This document shows positions 59,620 through 64,000 of a stretch of 64,000 nucleotides of DNA, in pieces (within the stretch, counting starts at the first letter, position 1; each line of letters begins with the position of its first letter). The notes under the pieces are model-generated. The model was given only the letters and a program-made list of their open reading frames with translations, was not told where the DNA came from and did not search any database. Origin of the DNA: Patella vulgata. Taxonomy: Eukaryota; Mollusca; Gastropoda; Patellidae. Position numbers and translations under genes: made by a program. The stretch is taken from contig NC_065886.2 in the NCBI RefSeq assembly GCF_932274485.2, forward strand, positions 15,885,501 to 15,949,500, given 5' to 3'.

Positions 59620-59752
59620 TTAAATGTCAACTACAAACGGCTCTTTTACGTTGTCAAGTGGGAACCACGCTGGAAATTAATGTCGAAGCTGGCCACTGGG
59701 AGATCCCAGTGTGTGGGCCTGTGTCTTACTGATCGAGCCCCGTGGCCCGAAA
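59620..59752 (-). mobile_element. SINE-1 head fragment, diverged
   Basis: Minus strand: cggggctcgatcagtaagac, a B-box region (gggatctcccagtggcc), ttccagcgtggttcccact and acgtaaaagagcc. It covers the 5' third, between the MITE-A copy and the gene 2 promoter. Confidence 0.65.
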
Positions 59753-59969
59753 CACTTTTGCCTGTCTGTATAAATAAATAAATATGTTACGCTAGAAGAT
59801 TACCTCATTAGATTAACGGCTCTTATATTATTATACCAATCAGTAATAGTAGTGTGTATTTATAATTAGCTCCCTTTGTTTCTCTAGCGACCACAGTTTC
59901 TGTGTTTGTAACTAAGACTAAGGATGTTTAAAGGGTTACTAATGTTACTATAGACAACAATTATTACAC

Positions 59970-59977
59970 TATATAAA
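59970..59977 (+). promoter_or_regulatory. TATA box of alpha-tubulin gene 2
   Basis: The sequence tatataaa lies 122 bases before the start codon, in the same context as in gene 1 (tatagacaacaat upstream, aacttgccttctgacaaaca downstream). Confidence 0.8.
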
Positions 59978-60091
59978 CTACGAACTGTGGAGTTCATGTC
60001 ATCATTTAGTTTAACTTGCCTTCTGACAAACATCTGTCATAGCAAGCTGTTATTTATTTCATATCGTTGACGACAAACTTTAATCTTCAAA

Positions 60092-61737
<1,646 letters not shown>

Positions 61738-62132
61738 ATAATGTTTGTGATTAAATAAATATTGTTAGTTTTATTTGGTTTGATGTTTCTTTTATTAGTT
61801 TCCTGTACATATAATACAATGCTTTTACATCTCATTCGAATTACTAGGTCTTAAGGTCAATGTTCTGGAGAGTTCTTCATTGATGTACTGCCTATGCAAT
61901 GTAAGTTCGATCCCACCCCTATACGTAAACATTATCGCATTATCGGGTGTCTAAAAGAGTTTTCTCCCAATTTTGAAGAATCCTATAGAGATAATTTCAT
62001 TGTGTTAAACCCTAAATGACCTAGTAACCAATGAACGTTAGGCTCAACTTCTCTTTCGCATTTGAATTCACATAATTATGTTATTGACTTTAGTGGTTAT
62101 TTTGTACATCAGTGTGTATTATAGACGTCGAG

Positions 62133-62405
62133 ATGGATGGGCGAATGGCTAGCGCGTGCGCATTGTATCATAAGGTCTGCCATTGAGTCAACAGGTGTGG
62201 TTTTGATTCCGCGGTTGTATGTGACAAGGAATACGGTCCCCTGTGCAACCTCATGGGTTTTTTCCGGGTCATCCCGTTTCCTCCCACTAATAAAGACCCC
62301 TACGCGCCAGCGAATTATTGAAATAAAATTGAACCATATGTCAGTCCCGAAATAACCTTGTTTACGTCGAGTGGACGTAACCCCCCCCCCCCCCTCTCTC
62401 TCTCT
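62133..62405 (+). mobile_element. SINE-2, full length
   Basis: The clearest plus-strand copy: head gatgggcgaatggctagcgc, B-box region ggttttgattccgcgg, centre gggttttttccgggtcatcc, cctcccactaataaagaccc, gttgaaccatatgtcagtcc-like 3' block, gagtggacgta, C15, then (CT)n. Confidence 0.88.
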
Positions 62406-62553
62406 GTATTTAGACAAAAGTTTGTCTCTTTCCAACCCATACAGAGATGGTTCTATTTTTAGTCGCGGACACAGTCCGTAACGCCGACCATTTTTACTCT
62501 CTCTAGACGCCCCCCCCCCCGCCAAATCTACCTAAAACCCAATATCAAGACCT

Positions 62554-62795
62554 GGCCCCGAGTTCACAAAGCATTCTCAGACTTAAGTTAAGAATTTACT
62601 CAAAATTGCTTGCCTTATTTTAACTCAAATACATCCCTTTATAAAACTTATGTTGTATTAATGCATTAAATACATCAATAAGAAACTATGTGTAAAGTTT
62701 TGTGTTTCTGGATCAAAGATATTTCTCATAATCAGTGATTGAAAGTTGAGTAAATTCTTAACTTAAGTCTGAGAATGCTTTGTGAACTCGGGGCC
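62554..62795. mobile_element. MITE-F, 242 bp, near-perfect inverted ends
   Basis: It starts ggccccgagttcacaaagca and continues ttctcagacttaagttaag. The right end is the reverse complement for about 50 bases, closing in ctttgtgaactcggggcc. The middle is AT-rich with no ORF. No clear target duplication was identified, so the superfamily is open. Confidence 0.85.
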
Positions 62796-62952
62796 TGATA
62801 TCATGAGCAGGTTACCTGTGCTCCGGTGATCCTAAAGCTAAATGTGTCAGCACTGGACATGTATCTAGCTGTTGAACTAAACCCGTCCGTTTCCACATCT
62901 GCTTCCCTCTTTTCATTCGGGTTTAACATCTGTGCGCCTCAAAAATAAAATA

Positions 62953-63050
62953 ATCTAGTCGTTTGGTTGGAAAGAACAAAGGTTTAGTGCACGTAAAAGA
63001 TCCCTTCTGTAGGAAGCAATACTGACTGGGTAAACTTTCTCGTCGCAATA
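62953..63050 (+). mobile_element. SINE-1 relative, partial
   Basis: It has tctagtcgtttggttgg, ggtttagtgcacgtaaaaga, tcccttctgtaggaag and actgggtaaactttctcg. The first half matches SINE-1 and the rest matches the segment at 57880-57960. Confidence 0.6.
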
Positions 63051-63076
63051 CATAAAATAAAGACAACTATAACAAA

Positions 63077-63285
63077 ACGAAATGTCCTACTGTTCTTCTT
63101 CAAATGAGCTAATAATGACGCACATACAGTGTGTTATGAGGGCAATTGTGCTCGGACAACGGCGCTATAAACTACTCTTATAATGGATTCAAACGACTTT
63201 GACGTGTCCTTACCATTCCTTCAATCCAGATGAAACTCTTTCAGCCAACACTGGTATAGAATCCTTACGCATTGAGCCACCGCGG
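63077..63285 (-). mobile_element. SINE-1, full order, diverged
   Basis: It has acgaaatgtcctactgttct, tacagtgtgttatgagggca, gacaacggcgctataaacta, a ctctttcagccaacactggt block and the head ccttacgcattgagccaccg. It is shortened in the middle. Confidence 0.75.
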
Positions 63286-63690
63286 ACTCAAACCTTGTGC
63301 TCCATATTCAGTCTTAATTATGCAATTTGTTACGGGTGTCGATCACGAGGTAGGGTATTTGTACTCTTGCCTTACACGTGATATCACTAACCATTAATAA
63401 CACAGGGTGGATGTTGATTTGTGCTATTCATTTGATCATATATTGGATAATATATCTATTGATGTACATCTATATCGGTAAGACGTTTATTGGAAAATAT
63501 ATATGATCTATATTATTGATATATAACATGATTGTGTCTGCTATCGATACAGATCTTGGTCCAACACAAGGCACTTGGAGTATTTCATGTCTATCATACT
63601 CCAGCAGCGCTCACAGATATGCCCAACGTTTTGTAGACACCTAGTAGCATTGACTTTGTGTTAGGTTTTAGAATCAGTTTTGTATAGCTT

Positions 63691-63780
63691 CGCTTCCCTT
63701 CCACTGCAAAAGACGCCAACGCGTAAGCTAATTAATGTGTGAAGTGGATGTTAAACCACGTATGATTGGATTGTCTCTCT
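63691..63780 (+). mobile_element. SINE-2 3' half
   Basis: It reads cttcccttccactgcaaaag, acgccaacgcgtaagctaat, gaagtggatgttaaaccacg and then tctctctgtat. Confidence 0.7.
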
Positions 63781-63845
63781 GTATACATAAATAAATCTGT
63801 CACACTAGAAGATTATTTTATTATGTTGACGGTTCTTATATAATA
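63770..63845 (+). repeat. copy of DNA upstream of alpha-tubulin gene 2
   Basis: The words ctgtatacataaataaatct, cacactagaagattatttta and ttgacggttcttatataat match 59763-59840 (ctgtataaataaataaatat, cgctagaagattacctca, ttaacggctcttatatta). In gene 2 this segment lies 250-330 bases before the start codon. Confidence 0.75.
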
Positions 63846-64000
63846 CATGTGCACGTAAAAGATCCCATGACAGTTTGAATTCCATATAAGAGTAGACCGT
63901 AGTGCAAAATTTCCCTCGTAGCACACTGTATGGCGTATACCTGTCTTCATAAGCCCAGTTCGGGAGCAGAACAGTAGGACGTTAAACCCCATTTCATTTC
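63846..64000 (+). mobile_element. SINE-1, 5'-truncated, reaching the window edge
   Basis: It starts at about tacatgtgcacgtaaaagat, passes tagcacactgtatggcgtat and ends at the edge in cgttaaaccccatttcattt. It interrupts the tubulin-upstream-like segment. Confidence 0.88.

Noticed and set aside
62109-62525. Open frame of 138 codons on the minus strand
   Set aside because: It is the antisense of the full-length SINE-2 at 62133-62405 plus flanking poly-C; no protein family resembles it.

Overview
The window looks like nuclear DNA of an animal, most likely a mollusc or a close relative. It is AT-rich, carries spliced metazoan genes with canonical GT-AG introns, and is dense in short tRNA-headed SINEs and small DNA transposons. 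The species assignment is an inference from repeat style and gene structure; no diagnostic sequence names a species. Repeat family labels (SINE-1, SINE-2, MITE-A and so on) are local to this annotation.

Layout. From 1 to about 31 kb I recognise no certain gene. The stretch is AT-rich DNA with two SINE families, several MITE families, tandem duplications and microsatellites, plus two weak exon candidates. From 31.2 to 41.1 kb, minus strand, lie the first three coding exons of POLR2H (RPB8, shared subunit of RNA polymerases I, II and III). They are separated by introns of 1.9 and 7.7 kb filled with repeats, and the last coding exon was not found. From 43.0 to 44.0 kb two Harbinger-type elements sit side by side, one with the N-terminal part of a transposase. 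From 47.7 to 48.3 kb, plus strand, is a divergent Rab-like GTPase with its coding region in one exon. From 49.1 to 51.7 kb come a tandem repeat block, two GC-rich patches and an internally deleted Tc1/mariner element with a transposase C-terminal fragment. From 55.2 to 61.8 kb, plus strand, are two tandem alpha-tubulin genes whose proteins differ at one residue. DNA like that upstream of the second gene recurs just before the right edge, so a third copy may follow.

How the genes relate. The tubulin genes form a tandem duplicate with matching TATA boxes, leaders, start-codon introns and 3' flanks. POLR2H and the GTPase are unrelated neighbours. The rest is mostly mobile DNA, with clear nesting: a hAT-type element, SINEs and a foldback inside MITE-A copies, and a MITE-A fragment inside a Harbinger element. 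No LTR retroelement, other virus-like element, rRNA gene, CRISPR array or stand-alone tRNA gene was recognised.
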